Counted from the first letter of the stretch, positions 40,802 through 52,360 are shown. The stretch: 64,000 bases of DNA from Peptoniphilus sp. KCTC 25270 (GCF_021012875.1 NZ_JAJMZJ010000001.1:620001-684000), one strand, 5' to 3'. Notes: a model not told the origin generated them from the sequence alone. Program-made: numbers and translations.

Positions 40802-42469
40802 TTAGAATAGTCCCGTTATCGTTCCATCCTCTTTAATTTCCATTTTTTCTGCAGCAGGTACTTTTGGCAATCCTGGCATTGTCATAATATCTCCCGTTTT
40901 TACTACGACAAATCCCGCTCCATTGGACAATTTAATTTCACGAACATAAATAGAGAAGTTTTCTGGCGCTCCCAATTTTGTAGGATCGTCTGAGAAGGAC
41001 ATCTGTGTTTTTGCAATACAAACAGGCAAATTCCCTGCCCCCAATGTCTCAATGTTTTGAATTTCATCAAGAGCTTCTTTACTATATTCTACATCGGATG
41101 CATGATAAATATTTTTTGCTACTTTTTCAATTTTTTCTGTTATGGAATCACTGTAATCATATAAAGGTTTATAGGTATTCTCTTTTTCACAAAGATCCAC
41201 TACAGCTTTTGCTAAATCCAATCCACCTTCTGAACCTTTTGCCCATACTTCAGATAATACAACATCCACTCCTAGGGCTTTGCATAATTCTCGAAGGGTT
41301 TCGATTTCTTTTTCTGTATCTGTTGGGAAGCGGTTGATTGCTACTACAACTGGCAAGCCATAACCTTGTATATTTCCAACATGTCTTTCTAAATTTTTAT
41401 ACCCTTTCTTCAAAGATTCAATATCTTCTGCGGATAAATCGCTTACTTGCTGTCCTCCATTGTATTTTAATGCACGGATAGTGGCTACGATTACAACGGC
41501 ACTTGGTTTTAAATCTCCCACTGGACAAGCAATATCTAAGAATTTCTCTGCTCCTAAATCGGCTCCAAATCCTGCTTCTGTAACGGTATAATCGCACAAT
41601 CCCAAAGAGGTTTGCGTTGCAATGATTGAGTTACATCCATGAGCAATATTGGCGAATGGCCCACCGTGAATAATGGCTGGTGTTTGTTCTGTTGTTTGTA
41701 CTAAATTTGGTAAAATAGCGTCTTTCATCAGAAGAGTTACCGCGCCTTCTGCTTTTAAGTCGCTTACATATACTGGTTCATTGTCATAAGTTCTAGCGAC
41801 AATCATACGAGAAACTCGATCGTTAAAATCAGAAAGATTTCTAGACAGACACAAAATGGCCATAATTTCTGAAGCTACGGTAATATCAAATCCATCTTCG
41901 CGCATAACCCCATTTTTTGAAGGGCCGTGGGCTACAGTAATTTGTCTAAGAACGCGGTCGTTCATATCCAAAACACGTTTTAATGTAATGGTTTTTGGAT
42001 TGATCTTCAATTCATTTCCTTGATGGATATGGTTATCCAACATAGCACAGATTAAATTGTTTGCAGAAGTAATCGCATGAAAATCTCCTGTAAAATGAAG
42101 ATTGATATCTTCCATTGGAAGAACTTGGCTATATCCTCCTCCAGCGGCTCCTCCCTTTACTCCAAAAACAGGTCCTAAGCTTGGTTGGCGTAAAGTTGAA
42201 ATAGAAGAATAGCCCAATTTATTTAAGGCCATAGACAAACCAATATTGGTTGTTGTCTTTCCTTCTCCAGCTGGTGTTGGATTGATTGCTGTTACTAAAA
42301 TCAAATGGCCTTTTTTATTTTCTTTCGCTTGATTTACAGCTTCTTGAGAAATTTTTGCCATTTTTTTACCGTAATGATTGATATCATCAGGAGTTAAATG
42401 AATTTTTTCCGCCACCTCATTCATTGGGGCAAGTTTTGAACTAAGTGCAATTTCAACATCTGACTTCAT
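40802..42469 (-). CDS. fhs: Formate-tetrahydrofolate ligase
   Basis: Fhs makes 10-formyl-THF from formate, THF and ATP, feeding purine synthesis, initiator tRNA formylation and the methyl branch of the acetyl-CoA pathway. This 555-residue protein shows TPAGEGKTTTNIGL (near 67-80, nucleotide site), LRQPSLGPVFGVKGGAAGGG (near 98-117) and LFHAI-type substrate segments. It starts 1 nt after purE, and fmt is also in this window. Confidence 0.96.
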   Translation of the reverse strand: MKSDVEIALSSKLAPMNEVAEKIHLTPDDINHYGKKMAKISQEAVNQAKENKKGHLILVTAINPTPAGEGKTTTNIGLSMALNKLGYSSISTLRQPSLGPVFGVKGGAAGGGYSQVLPMEDINLHFTGDFHAITSANNLICAMLDNHIHQGNELKINPKTITLKRVLDMNDRVLRQITVAHGPSKNGVMREDGFDITVASEIMAILCLSRNLSDFNDRVSRMIVARTYDNEPVYVSDLKAEGAVTLLMKDAILPNLVQTTEQTPAIIHGGPFANIAHGCNSIIATQTSLGLCDYTVTEAGFGADLGAEKFLDIACPVGDLKPSAVVIVATIRALKYNGGQQVSDLSAEDIESLKKGYKNLERHVGNIQGYGLPVVVAINRFPTDTEKEIETLRELCKALGVDVVLSEVWAKGSEGGLDLAKAVVDLCEKENTYKPLYDYSDSITEKIEKVAKNIYHASDVEYSKEALDEIQNIETLGAGNLPVCIAKTQMSFSDDPTKLGAPENFSIYVREIKLSNGAGFVVVKTGDIMTMPGLPKVPAAEKMEIKEDGTITGLF

Positions 42470-42967
42470 TTACAACACCTCTTTCATTTTTTCGTTTAAC
42501 TTCTCGTTCATTTCGTAAACGTCTTCTACCATAACCTTCTTATAATTTTTTAATTTTCCTTTTAATTCATCATTGCCAATAGATAGCATCTGAACGGCCA
42601 ATAAAGCAGCATTTTTCCCACCATTTACAGCCACTGTAGCAACGGGAACGCCAGAAGGCATTTGCACAGTAGACAATAAGGAATCCATTCCTCCAGAAAA
42701 AGAAGATTTCATTGGAATTCCAATTACCGGGCGTGTTGTTTTTCCTGCAATTACCCCGGCTAAGTGGGCCGCTTTCCCTGCCATAGCAATGAAAATTTCT
42801 GCCCCTTCTTCTTCCATTTTTTGAATGTGCTCTACTACATCCACTGGTGTTCGATGGGCACTATATACGCTCATATCAAAAGAAATCCCAAATTCTTTTA
42901 ACGTTTTTGCCACTTCCAAACCAACTTCATGGTCGCTATAACTTCCCATAATGATTGATACTTTCAT
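42470..42967 (-). CDS. purE: 5-(carboxyamino)imidazole ribonucleotide mutase
   Basis: Class I PurE shifts the carboxyl group of N5-CAIR to C4 in purine synthesis. The 165-residue protein has MGSYSDHEV (7-15), SAHRTP (about 35-40), AGKAAHLAGV and the conserved GGMDSLLS. The other pur genes are not in the window; purE here pairs with fhs, which makes the formyl donor for two steps of the same pathway. A TATAAT and an inverted repeat lie upstream. Confidence 0.95.
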   Translation of the reverse strand: MKVSIIMGSYSDHEVGLEVAKTLKEFGISFDMSVYSAHRTPVDVVEHIQKMEEEGAEIFIAMAGKAAHLAGVIAGKTTRPVIGIPMKSSFSGGMDSLLSTVQMPSGVPVATVAVNGGKNAALLAVQMLSIGNDELKGKLKNYKKVMVEDVYEMNEKLNEKMKEVL

Positions 42968-43003
42968 AAATTAGACCCCCGTTCTAAGAATCACTTTATT
43001 TAA

Positions 43004-43036
43004 CTATTATACTATAGTTTTATGTATAGTATATAG
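43004..43036. promoter_or_regulatory. Inverted repeat over the -10 of purE (candidate operator)
   Basis: CTATTATACTATA (43004-43016) and TATAGTATATAG (43025-43036) are reverse complements apart from one extra base. The left arm contains a perfect TATAAT on the minus strand (43006-43011). No good -35 is seen at the normal distance, so activation or repression at this site is plausible. Confidence 0.45.
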
Positions 43037-43046
43037 AATTTTGCGT

Positions 43047-43083
43047 AATAAAAGCTAGCCAAGTTTCCTCGGCCAGCTTCTTT
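43047..43083 (-). terminator. Terminator after guaB
   Basis: The minus-strand stem AAGCTGGCCGAG/CTTGGCTAGCTT pairs with two G-U pairs and a 4-nt loop, and a TTTTATT run follows. It begins next to the guaB stop. Confidence 0.75.
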
Positions 43084-44574
<1,491 letters not shown>

Positions 44575-44581
44575 TTACATT

Positions 44582-44610
44582 ATTCTAACAAGATTTTTTT
44601 GCTCTTTCAA
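44582..44610 (-). promoter_or_regulatory. Promoter of guaB
   Basis: On the minus strand TTGAAA (44605-44610) and TAGAAT (44582-44587) are 17 bp apart, 44 bp upstream of the TTG start. Confidence 0.65.
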
Positions 44611-44616
44611 TACAAT

Positions 44617-45843
44617 TTACCATTTTAACTGAATCTCTGATGGATCCATAGACAGAATCTCTACCCCATTGGGTCTTTGCAATTCAAGCTTGACCGTTTC
44701 TTCTCCCGTTCTTTTCTCAGGATTGATTACCAATTTTAGATCCGATTGATTCAAAGCTTCTATTAAATTCTTTTCACCAGATACAACTATTTTTACTTGA
44801 TCTACATCCCTATCTACATCGGAGGACAATACTTCCTCAGAATTTTTATAATATAAATCTTTTGTTGATAGAACAAATTCTTTTGTTATTTTTGCGTCCC
44901 TATTGTATCGCAATAAATACGTCGCGTTGGACTCAGCCAAACGAACCCCTTCTGGCACTTCCAAACCAACGGTAAGAGTTTGAGATTCCATTAAATTCGC
45001 CTTAGATACCATTTGTGTTTGAATGGTTTGGATTTTACTCAAAACCTCATTATTTCCTACAACGTTTACCGTATTTGGTGTTATTTCTACTCGATCTCGA
45101 ATAAATCCTTCTACTTCTTCTTCATCAAATTCTTCTTCATCAAAAACAATCTCTATAGGAATATTCTTAGATTTTAATATCGTTAATTGCACTTCTCCAT
45201 AATTTGGTTCCAAGGTTACAGATGGAATTTCTTCCCCATTTTCATCATAGGCTACAATTTTTGCATTTACCAAAGTGGTTTCTGTCCGGCTATTCAAATT
45301 CACCTTTGCCACCACTTTATAAATGGAGTCAAGTGCCCTCTTAGGCCCGCGAATGGATACAGAATCTTGATTTAATTTTGCACTTTCTAAAATGTATCCA
45401 TCGGATAATTCTCCGACCGTTTCTACATCCACCTTAAACTCTTCTGAAATTACTTTATCTACTTCCAAAGTAATTCGCAAAGGGTCTTGTTGCTGCAAGG
45501 AAACACTTGTATCCGATAATTGTACTTGAACGGGAATAGAATGAGATCCTTCGACTAGGTTTCCCACATTTACATAGGCTACAATGTCGTTGGATTTCAT
45601 GGCATTTACTGTTTTTCTCTGTCCTCGAACCACCACATCTACATAGGCCTCTTTGGGACTGGTAATGTGATAATTATTTTCTCTTAAAGTCGATAGATTT
45701 CGATATTCTACCGGTATATTTTGAAAGGAACGATTTATGGTAGGGTCTACCTCGCTCATTACATAGGACCAAAGAATAATGGCAACAATAACGGAGAGGA
45801 TTTTCATTATGGTTTCTCTATGACCTCTTAATTTTGATTTCAT
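44617..45843 (-). CDS. cdaR: YbbR-domain protein CdaR, regulator of the diadenylate cyclase
   Basis: This 408-residue protein has one N-terminal membrane segment (about 13-30) and four YbbR repeats outside the membrane (each about 80-90 residues, with VDVVVRGQRKTVNAMKSNDI-type motifs). CdaR binds CdaA and alters c-di-AMP synthesis. It overlaps cdaA by 4 nt. The usual third partner glmM is not in this cluster here. Confidence 0.92.
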   Translation of the reverse strand: MKSKLRGHRETIMKILSVIVAIILWSYVMSEVDPTINRSFQNIPVEYRNLSTLRENNYHITSPKEAYVDVVVRGQRKTVNAMKSNDIVAYVNVGNLVEGSHSIPVQVQLSDTSVSLQQQDPLRITLEVDKVISEEFKVDVETVGELSDGYILESAKLNQDSVSIRGPKRALDSIYKVVAKVNLNSRTETTLVNAKIVAYDENGEEIPSVTLEPNYGEVQLTILKSKNIPIEIVFDEEEFDEEEVEGFIRDRVEITPNTVNVVGNNEVLSKIQTIQTQMVSKANLMESQTLTVGLEVPEGVRLAESNATYLLRYNRDAKITKEFVLSTKDLYYKNSEEVLSSDVDRDVDQVKIVVSGEKNLIEALNQSDLKLVINPEKRTGEETVKLELQRPNGVEILSMDPSEIQLKW

Positions 45844-46667
45844 AGTCTACCACCTCTTCCCCATCGTCCGGCCCTGTCTGTATCAACTAGATTTTCTGGT
45901 AAATAAATGCTTTCTAACATGGTTTCTAAGGAAGGCAAATCAATGTGTCTGCTTAATTTCCCGTACTCTGCCACAGAAATCGATCCTGTTTCCTCGCTGA
46001 CAACAATGGCCATACAGTCGCTTCGTTCACTGATTCCTAAAGCCGCACGGTGTCTTGTCCCCAATTCTTTAGAAATATTTCTTTCATCAGACAAAGGCAA
46101 AAAACTTGCCGCAGATAGTATGGTTTCATCTTTTATTACCACTGCCCCATCATGAAGAGGGGTATTGGGAATGAAAATGTTAATCAGCAAAGCAGAGGAT
46201 ATTCTAGCGTTTAATTTGGTTCCTGTATCCACAATTTCACTTAGCCCTGTTTGTCTCTCTATTACAATTAGAGCTCCTATTTTTTGGCGAGACAAAGAGC
46301 CAATGGCGTCAATGAGCTCTCGAATAGCTGAATGGCGTTTTTTCTGATCCCCTAGCAAAGAAGTCCGCAAAGAACTACTTCTTCCTATAAACTCCAACCC
46401 TCTACGCAATTCTGGTTGAAAAACAATAAGAAGCGCCAAGAATCCCAATGTCATTAAGTTACTTAGTAAATAATGCACCGTAAATAATTCAAACCATTCG
46501 CTGGCCTTTGTTAAAACCAGCAGAATAATAATCCCTTTGCTCAATTGTTCCGCTCGTGTACCGCGAAGGAGTTTATAAAGCCAATAGACAACCACCGCTA
46601 CAATTGCAATATCAATAATATCTTGAATTCGTAACGTTGATAAGGACCGATTTATAAAATCAATCAT
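45840..46667 (-). CDS. cdaA: Diadenylate cyclase CdaA
   Basis: CdaA makes c-di-AMP from two ATP, a messenger for potassium and osmotic balance. Three N-terminal membrane segments (about 16-34, 43-56 and 64-84) precede the DAC domain. The catalytic motifs DGA (173-175) in LHDGAVVIKD and RHRAA (205-209) are intact. The length, 275, is normal. It sits between cdaR and the DUF5317 gene with overlaps on both sides. Confidence 0.96.
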   Translation of the reverse strand: MIDFINRSLSTLRIQDIIDIAIVAVVVYWLYKLLRGTRAEQLSKGIIILLVLTKASEWFELFTVHYLLSNLMTLGFLALLIVFQPELRRGLEFIGRSSSLRTSLLGDQKKRHSAIRELIDAIGSLSRQKIGALIVIERQTGLSEIVDTGTKLNARISSALLINIFIPNTPLHDGAVVIKDETILSAASFLPLSDERNISKELGTRHRAALGISERSDCMAIVVSEETGSISVAEYGKLSRHIDLPSLETMLESIYLPENLVDTDRAGRWGRGGRL

Positions 46668-47238
46668 TGGTTTCCCTCCTTTTTATAATCGTAATATAAG
46701 AAAATACAACAATTCCAACTCCTAACGCCAACAATACATCCCCCAGGCTCATAACCTTACTCCCAGAAAGAGGAGATTGAAAAGGGATGATATCGCACAG
46801 AAATTGCATGTTCGTATTTTCGTCCAAAATCTCATGAGTCATTGCCTGGTTTTGAAGTAAAATTTGTATGGTTTTGCTATCTTGTATTTTTAGCAAAGCA
46901 TTCATTGACACAGGCATTTTCCCATTTGAAAATACAGCCAATCCATTCATCAAAAATCCTATTCCTACTAGAATTTTTCCTGGATGAAATTTTGGCAGCA
47001 AAAATCCTAGAGCCATCCCAAATAGGCCCAACCAATGAAATATGGAAAAGTTTTCATAGATAAAGCTTCCCAAAGAATTTGGAAGATATTTTGGGCCATA
47101 AAGAGCCATTAGAAATAAACCCGCTCCTAGAACAGAAATCCATAGTTTGGACAGCTCTAAATGGGGAAAATAAGCTCTTTTCTTTTTAGAAATAAAGAAC
47201 CCAAAAATCAGGCCTACAAGAATACACTCTAAAATCAT
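46660..47238 (-). CDS. DUF5317 family membrane protein
   Basis: This 192-residue protein has four or five hydrophobic segments (about 1-15, 30-46, 66-82, 87-105 and 165-185) and the NGKMPVSMNALLK segment (about 104-116) that I connect with the DUF5317 family. The function is unknown. It overlaps the start of cdaA by 8 nt, so it is probably co-expressed with the c-di-AMP genes, which suggests an envelope link. A terminator from the upstream gene precedes it. Confidence 0.8.
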   Translation of the reverse strand: MILECILVGLIFGFFISKKKRAYFPHLELSKLWISVLGAGLFLMALYGPKYLPNSLGSFIYENFSIFHWLGLFGMALGFLLPKFHPGKILVGIGFLMNGLAVFSNGKMPVSMNALLKIQDSKTIQILLQNQAMTHEILDENTNMQFLCDIIPFQSPLSGSKVMSLGDVLLALGVGIVVFSYITIIKRRETND

Positions 47239-47250
47239 ATACGCTCCTAC

Positions 47251-47281
47251 AAAAAATGCGCTCTCTTATGAAAGCGCATTC
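47251..47281 (-). terminator. Terminator after ispH-rpsA
   Basis: The stem AATGCGCTTTC/GAGAGCGCATT has a 6-nt loop region with T6 after it on the minus strand. It starts 6 nt past the ispH-rpsA stop. Confidence 0.85.
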
Positions 47282-47286
47282 TAGTT

Positions 47287-49368
47287 TTATTCTTCGTTTG
47301 AGTCAAAGTCTTTTAAGTTAATCAAATCACCAATCGTCATAGAGAATCCGTCATCTTCTGCCTCAACTGGTTCTACTGGACGTTTTTCTTTCTTTGGTTT
47401 TGGTTCTCTTTTTGGTTTTGCTTCCGCAACTACTTCTTTTTCTTCTTTAGCAGCTGGTTCGTCATCTTCTAAAAGAGCTTTCATAGAAAGACTGATTTTT
47501 TTGTCTTCGTTATTGATGTCTGTAACTTTTACTTCGATTTCTTGACCCATTTCCAATTTGTCTGCAGGTTTTTCTACATGCTCTTTAGAAATTTGAGAAA
47601 CGTGAAGCAATCCGTCAACTCCAGATTCTAGACGCACAAAGGCACCAAAATCTAACAAGTTTACAACTTTACCTTTTACAACATCACCAACTTTAATAGA
47701 GTCAGTGAATACTTCCCATGGTTTTTGTGTTGTTTGTTTTAATCCCAAAGCAATACGATTGTTTTCTTCGTCTACTTTTAGAACTTGAACTTTTACTTCT
47801 TGTCCTGGACTAACAACATCGCTTGGATGTTTTACACGATTCCAAGATAATTCAGAAATATGGATTAAACCATCAACGCCTCCGATATCAACAAAAGCAC
47901 CAAAGTTTGTTAAGCGTTGTACTGTGCCATCAATTAAGTCGCCTTCATTGATATTTCCGTATACTTCGCTACGTTTTTCTTCGATTTCTTTTGCTTCTAC
48001 GTTTTTGCGAGAAAGTACAAATTTTCTTCTTGATTTGTCAAAGTCAATGATTTCGCAAAGCATTTCTTCGCCAACAAAACGACTTAAGTCACGTTGGAAA
48101 CGTACAGATGCATGAGAAGCAGGAATGAATCCGTTTAATCCTTCTACTTCACAAGTTAAACCACCTTTAACAACGCTTTTTACGTTTGCAGTTACCAACT
48201 CTTTGTTGTTGAACTTTTCTTCCATTTCATCCCATACTTTCATATTTTCTACGCGTTTGTATGAAAGTACTACGTTTCCGTCACCATCGTCCATTTTCAT
48301 GATAAATACTTGAATTTGATCTCCTTGTTCAAAAAGATCAGATGGTTTTACAGCAGGATCATTGGACAATTCTTCTTTGGAAATAATTCCGTCAGCGCGA
48401 TAATTAATGTTAACCATAACTTCGTTATCTGTTACATATAATACTTCGCCCTCAACGATTTCTCCGCGACGAACTCTTGTAAAAGAATTCTCAATCGCTT
48501 CCATCATTTCATTGTTCATTTCGTCCCTGTTTAAATTTTCCATTCTACTAACAGCCTCCTTGATTACCGAATCTGGTGTAGATGCCCCAGCGGTAATACC
48601 TATTTTATTAAATTTTTTTAATGGACGTAGATCGAGTTCATTTATGGTTTGAATATGAAAGACATGCTCACAATACTCTGAAGCGATCTCCACCAACTTC
48701 TTTGTATTGGCACTATTCTTACCACCAATAACAAGCATACAATCCACCGTCTTAGCCAACACACGACAGGCTTCCTGGCGGTCTTTTGTGGCTTTACATA
48801 TAGTATTATACAACAAAATTTCGCCTGTGAAAACCTCTTTTAAGCGAACTTCTACCCGATTTAACAAGTTTATTGGATTTGTTGTCTGAGAAACGACCAC
48901 AATTTTAGAAAATTGATCGAAATTCAATGAATTTATCTCATCTTCATGGGAAACCACAAAAACATTCTCTTTCCCATAACTTTTTATGGCTAAAATTTCT
49001 GGATGATCTTTTTTCCCTACGAGAATAACAGGGACATTTTCCTCTGTCGCTTCCTCTACAATTTTTTGAATTTTTATAACATGAGGACAAGTTGTATCCA
49101 CAACGGTATTGCCAGTTGCAATTAATTTTTCCTTCTCTTGCTTCTCAATTCCGTGGCTTCTTGTAATCACAACACTGTTTTCAATTGCATCTCTTGGAGA
49201 AATTTGTTCCACTCCTAAAGAGGAAAGTTCCTCCACTACAGAAGCATTATGAACGAGTTCCCCAATAATTTTTACCTGCGTTTCTTTTTCGGCTGTATCA
49301 AAAGCCAATTGTACGGCTCGTTTTACTCCACCACAAAATCCATAGCATTCACTAAGGAGTATTTCCAT
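47287..49368 (-). CDS. ispH: Fusion of 4-hydroxy-3-methylbut-2-enyl diphosphate reductase (IspH) and ribosomal protein S1
   Basis: Residues 1-285 are IspH, the last enzyme of the MEP isoprenoid pathway, with the three iron-sulfur cysteines C12 (ECYGFCGG), one in TTCPHV (near 93) and one in NTICKAT (near 188). After a short linker, four S1 RNA-binding repeats occupy about 305-640, and the tail is charged. The start is the ATG at 49368 with AGGGG at 9 nt; the upstream ATG at 49386 has no SD. Such fusions are known in clostridia. Overlap with plsC is 17 nt. Confidence 0.95.
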   Translation of the reverse strand: MEILLSECYGFCGGVKRAVQLAFDTAEKETQVKIIGELVHNASVVEELSSLGVEQISPRDAIENSVVITRSHGIEKQEKEKLIATGNTVVDTTCPHVIKIQKIVEEATEENVPVILVGKKDHPEILAIKSYGKENVFVVSHEDEINSLNFDQFSKIVVVSQTTNPINLLNRVEVRLKEVFTGEILLYNTICKATKDRQEACRVLAKTVDCMLVIGGKNSANTKKLVEIASEYCEHVFHIQTINELDLRPLKKFNKIGITAGASTPDSVIKEAVSRMENLNRDEMNNEMMEAIENSFTRVRRGEIVEGEVLYVTDNEVMVNINYRADGIISKEELSNDPAVKPSDLFEQGDQIQVFIMKMDDGDGNVVLSYKRVENMKVWDEMEEKFNNKELVTANVKSVVKGGLTCEVEGLNGFIPASHASVRFQRDLSRFVGEEMLCEIIDFDKSRRKFVLSRKNVEAKEIEEKRSEVYGNINEGDLIDGTVQRLTNFGAFVDIGGVDGLIHISELSWNRVKHPSDVVSPGQEVKVQVLKVDEENNRIALGLKQTTQKPWEVFTDSIKVGDVVKGKVVNLLDFGAFVRLESGVDGLLHVSQISKEHVEKPADKLEMGQEIEVKVTDINNEDKKISLSMKALLEDDEPAAKEEKEVVAEAKPKREPKPKKEKRPVEPVEAEDDGFSMTIGDLINLKDFDSNEE

Positions 49369-49933
49369 CGTATTGCACCCCTTCATAAATATTTTTCATA
49401 ATTCCTACCATATCTTTTTCGTATTCCTCTTCGGTCCTCTTGCCTGAGGGGAGAGCTAAATCTGGTCGTCTATGAACTGTGATTTTTGAAAAAGGCTTTA
49501 TTTTCCCTTCAATATAAATGGGAACAACTTTTGCCCCCATTCTAGAAGCAATCAAAGCCGCTCCAGACTTGGCTTGGGTGTAATCTATTGTTTTTACTCG
49601 AGTTCCCTCAGGAAAAATTCCCAGGACCTTTCCTTCTTTCAATATAGACATGGCTTTTCGCATACTGCGAATGTCATTGTTCTTCCGATCTACAGGAAAA
49701 GCCCCTACTTTTTCCAAAATATAGGCCAATATTTTATTGGAAAATAGTTCTTTTTTCGCCATCCAGTGGATTTGTCGATCAAATAAAATCGATACAATAA
49801 ACGGATCAAAATCGCTCGTATGATTTCCTATAACAACAACGGGCCCTTCGGGCAATTGCCTATCCCCTTGTATTTTTATGCGAAATAAAATTTTCAAAAA
49901 AGGACGTATTATCGTAACGAGTGCTCTATACAT
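49352..49933 (-). CDS. plsC: 1-acyl-sn-glycerol-3-phosphate acyltransferase
   Basis: PlsC puts the second acyl chain on lysophosphatidic acid at the membrane. The 193-residue protein has NHTSDFDPF (36-44, the NHxxxxD motif), FPEGTR (near 106-111) and a short N-terminal hydrophobic stretch. It overlaps cmk by 25 nt and ispH by 17 nt, the common cmk-plsC-ispH-rpsA order. Confidence 0.94.
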   Translation of the reverse strand: MYRALVTIIRPFLKILFRIKIQGDRQLPEGPVVVIGNHTSDFDPFIVSILFDRQIHWMAKKELFSNKILAYILEKVGAFPVDRKNNDIRSMRKAMSILKEGKVLGIFPEGTRVKTIDYTQAKSGAALIASRMGAKVVPIYIEGKIKPFSKITVHRRPDLALPSGKRTEEEYEKDMVGIMKNIYEGVQYDGNTP

Positions 49934-50583
49934 TGTTTCTTCTCCAAAACTTTTTCATACATAAATTCCAAAACTTCCTCTTCTGTCATATGGGAAGAAT
50001 CTACTAAAATAGCGTCTTCTGCTTGGACCAAAGGAGCAATCTCCCGTTCTTGATCTCTTTTATCTCGCTCAATGGTCTCTTGTAAAATCTTATCCAAATC
50101 GGCGGTTTCTCCCTTTTCTCTCAATTGATCATAACGTCTTTTGCTACGAATTTCTGGGGAGGCCGTTAAATAAAATTTAACTTCTGCTTTGGGAATAACA
50201 ACAGACCCTATATCTCTTCCTTCCATTACAACAGAAGATTCTCTCGCCATTTCCTTTTGAATTCCCAATAAATATTCTCTGATTTCTTTTTCCTTAGAAA
50301 GCTTTGAGCTGAGTAAAGAAATTTCTTGATTGCGAATTTGATCTTCTACAATTTTTCCATTAATGGCAATCTTTCCTTCTATATAAGAAAATTTTGAAGA
50401 CTCTAATGTTTTTAATAATTCTCCTAAATTTTCTTCCATTTTATTTTCTTTGGCCACTAAAGCCACACCGCGATACAAAGCTCCCGTATCCACATATACG
50501 ATATCTAGTTTTTTTGCCAAACCTTTTGCAATGGAACTTTTCCCTGCTCCTGAAGGCCCATCAATGGCGATTCGAACATTCAT
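49909..50583 (-). CDS. cmk: Cytidylate kinase
   Basis: Cmk phosphorylates CMP and dCMP. Walker A is GPSGAGKSSIAK (9-20), with DTGALYRGVAL (32-42) and MEGRDIGSVV (near 120-129), which binds CMP, plus RDQREIAPLV in the lid. The length, 224, is normal. It overlaps the flavoprotein gene by 4 nt. Confidence 0.96.
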   Translation of the reverse strand: MNVRIAIDGPSGAGKSSIAKGLAKKLDIVYVDTGALYRGVALVAKENKMEENLGELLKTLESSKFSYIEGKIAINGKIVEDQIRNQEISLLSSKLSKEKEIREYLLGIQKEMARESSVVMEGRDIGSVVIPKAEVKFYLTASPEIRSKRRYDQLREKGETADLDKILQETIERDKRDQEREIAPLVQAEDAILVDSSHMTEEEVLEFMYEKVLEKKQCIEHSLR

Positions 50584-51803
50584 TTTCTTTCCTCACTTCC
50601 TACCGATACTCCTGCCAAATGTCCTGTAGAAAAGGCGATTTGCAAATTAAATCCACCTGTTAAAGCATCTACATCCATCATTTCTCCGACAAAATATAAA
50701 CCCTCCACTTTTTTTGATTCCATGGTAGAGGGATCAATCTCTTTTACAGAAACGCCTCCACTGGTGATAATTCCCGTATCTTGCTGGAACAATCCTTTGT
50801 AAGGAAGAGGATATTTTTTTAATCCTTCTATAATCTGGCTTCGTTCTTCCTTTGTAATTTGATTTGCTTTTTTCTCATGGTCCAAATTCCATTGAGAGAG
50901 AAAATTTCCCACCAAAGATTTTGGCAACAAAGTTTCCATAATCTTTTGCAAAGAACGGTTGGATTGTTTTTGAATCTCTCTTTGCATTCGCTGATCCAAT
51001 TGTTCTTTTGTTAAGGCAGGTTTCAAATCTACCCATATTTCTGGGTTCTTTTCTCGGTTAATATAAGAAGACATACTTAAAGCAATGGGCCCAGAAATTC
51101 CATAATGGGTTAGCAATAAATCCCCAAAAAAACGATAGGTTTTTCTCTTTGTTTTTCCATAAAGCTCTACGTTTTTCAAGGTCAATCCCATAAGATTTTC
51201 TTTCTTTTCTTGGTTTGTTTTTATCCCAACCAATCCAGCTCTCGTCTCTATCAATTTATGGCCAAAGTGTTTTGCCCAGACGTAACCATCTCCCGTAGAA
51301 CCAGTAGAGGAATAAGTGATTCCTCCTGTAGCCAAAATGACTTTATCCAATTCATATTGATTTCGATTGGTGCCCAAAACAAAATTCTTTTTCTTTTCTA
51401 AAGATTTTACTTCTTCCTTAAGATGAATTTGAACGCCTTGCTTTTCCAATTCTTTTTGTAAAGCTTTAATTACATCGGAGGAATGATCACTTTTTGGAAA
51501 TACTCGATTCCCTCTTTCTACTTTTAGGTGTAGTCCCAAAGATTCAAAAAATTCCATCGTTTGGTAAGGAGGAAATGTGTAATAGGAAGAATAGAGGAAG
51601 GAAGAGTTGTTGACTACTTGTTCAAAAAAATAAGAATCCTCACAATCATTACAAAGATTGCATCGTCCTTTGCCCGTAATAAACAATTTTTTTCCTAATT
51701 TTTCATTTTTTTCAAACAAATGAATTTCGTGATTCCCCGAGCGAGCAGCCCATATAGCTGCCATCATACCTCCTGGTCCACCACCAACAACGCCTATTTT
51801 CAT
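50580..51803 (-). CDS. HI0933-family NAD(P)/FAD-dependent oxidoreductase
   Basis: This 407-residue protein is of the HI0933/YhiN flavoprotein family, whose substrate is unknown. An FAD-binding dinucleotide fold (VGGGPGGMMAAIWAA, 5-19) and GKGRCNLCND (44-53) are hallmarks, as are ATGGITYSSTGSTGDGY (near 159-175) and the C-terminal GEMMDVDALTGGFNLQ. It overlaps cmk and mnmM by 4 nt each, a conserved clostridial order. Confidence 0.93.
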   Translation of the reverse strand: MKIGVVGGGPGGMMAAIWAARSGNHEIHLFEKNEKLGKKLFITGKGRCNLCNDCEDSYFFEQVVNNSSFLYSSYYTFPPYQTMEFFESLGLHLKVERGNRVFPKSDHSSDVIKALQKELEKQGVQIHLKEEVKSLEKKKNFVLGTNRNQYELDKVILATGGITYSSTGSTGDGYVWAKHFGHKLIETRAGLVGIKTNQEKKENLMGLTLKNVELYGKTKRKTYRFFGDLLLTHYGISGPIALSMSSYINREKNPEIWVDLKPALTKEQLDQRMQREIQKQSNRSLQKIMETLLPKSLVGNFLSQWNLDHEKKANQITKEERSQIIEGLKKYPLPYKGLFQQDTGIITSGGVSVKEIDPSTMESKKVEGLYFVGEMMDVDALTGGFNLQIAFSTGHLAGVSVGSEERK

Positions 51804-52360
51804 CCTTTTATCCTTTCAATTCCGTACAATTCCGGAGGTGTATTTCTTTGGTTACAACAAGATATTTTATGTACCGTAAACTCTTTTTGGTCCAATTGTT
51901 GCAAATAGTTCTCTAACCCTTGGGATTCCTCTTCGGAGCCAGGGTGTCCCTTATAGAGGACCACTAGAAAAAATCCTCCTACATTTAGTTTTTCCAGTCC
52001 ATTTTCTAAAGCTTTCTTTGTAGAATCCCATTTTGTAATAATGGATTTATCTCCGCTAGGTAAATAACCTAGATTCATAATCAATGCATCTATCTTTTCT
52101 TCCACATATTCATTTAGATTTTCATGGCCGTCCAAAATCATATAATATTCTTTTTCTACATTTTTATCTTTCAATCTATCGGCGGTTTTTTCCAAAGCCA
52201 CTTTTTGAATATCAAAGCCATAGACTTTTTGAAACCGTTCCAATAAAAATAAAAAATCATGACCATTGCCCAAGGTCAAATCCACGGCAACGTCATAATT
52301 TTTTACAAAGGATTCGATAAAAAAATGGGACCATTCTACTGCATTTTTAGGTGTTTTCAT
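51800..52360 (-). CDS. mnmM: tRNA methyltransferase MnmM (YtqB/rRNA_methylase family)
   Basis: This 186-residue class I methyltransferase matches the YtqB family, reported as MnmM, which completes mnm5s2U at the tRNA wobble position in Gram-positive bacteria. Family signs: VDLTLGNGHD (26-35, SAM loop), NLGYLPSGDKSI (near 97-108), YKGHPGSEEE (near 140-149), CCNQRNTPPELYGIERI at the end. It overlaps rluB and the flavoprotein gene by 4 nt each. Confidence 0.9.
   Translation of the reverse strand: MKTPKNAVEWSHFFIESFVKNYDVAVDLTLGNGHDFLFLLERFQKVYGFDIQKVALEKTADRLKDKNVEKEYYMILDGHENLNEYVEEKIDALIMNLGYLPSGDKSIITKWDSTKKALENGLEKLNVGGFFLVVLYKGHPGSEEESQGLENYLQQLDQKEFTVHKISCCNQRNTPPELYGIERIKG

Noticed and set aside
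42968-43083. THF or purine riboswitch upstream of purE-fhs
   Set aside because: The 116 nt hold only the guaB terminator, an inverted repeat and a -10; no conserved riboswitch stem or core was found.
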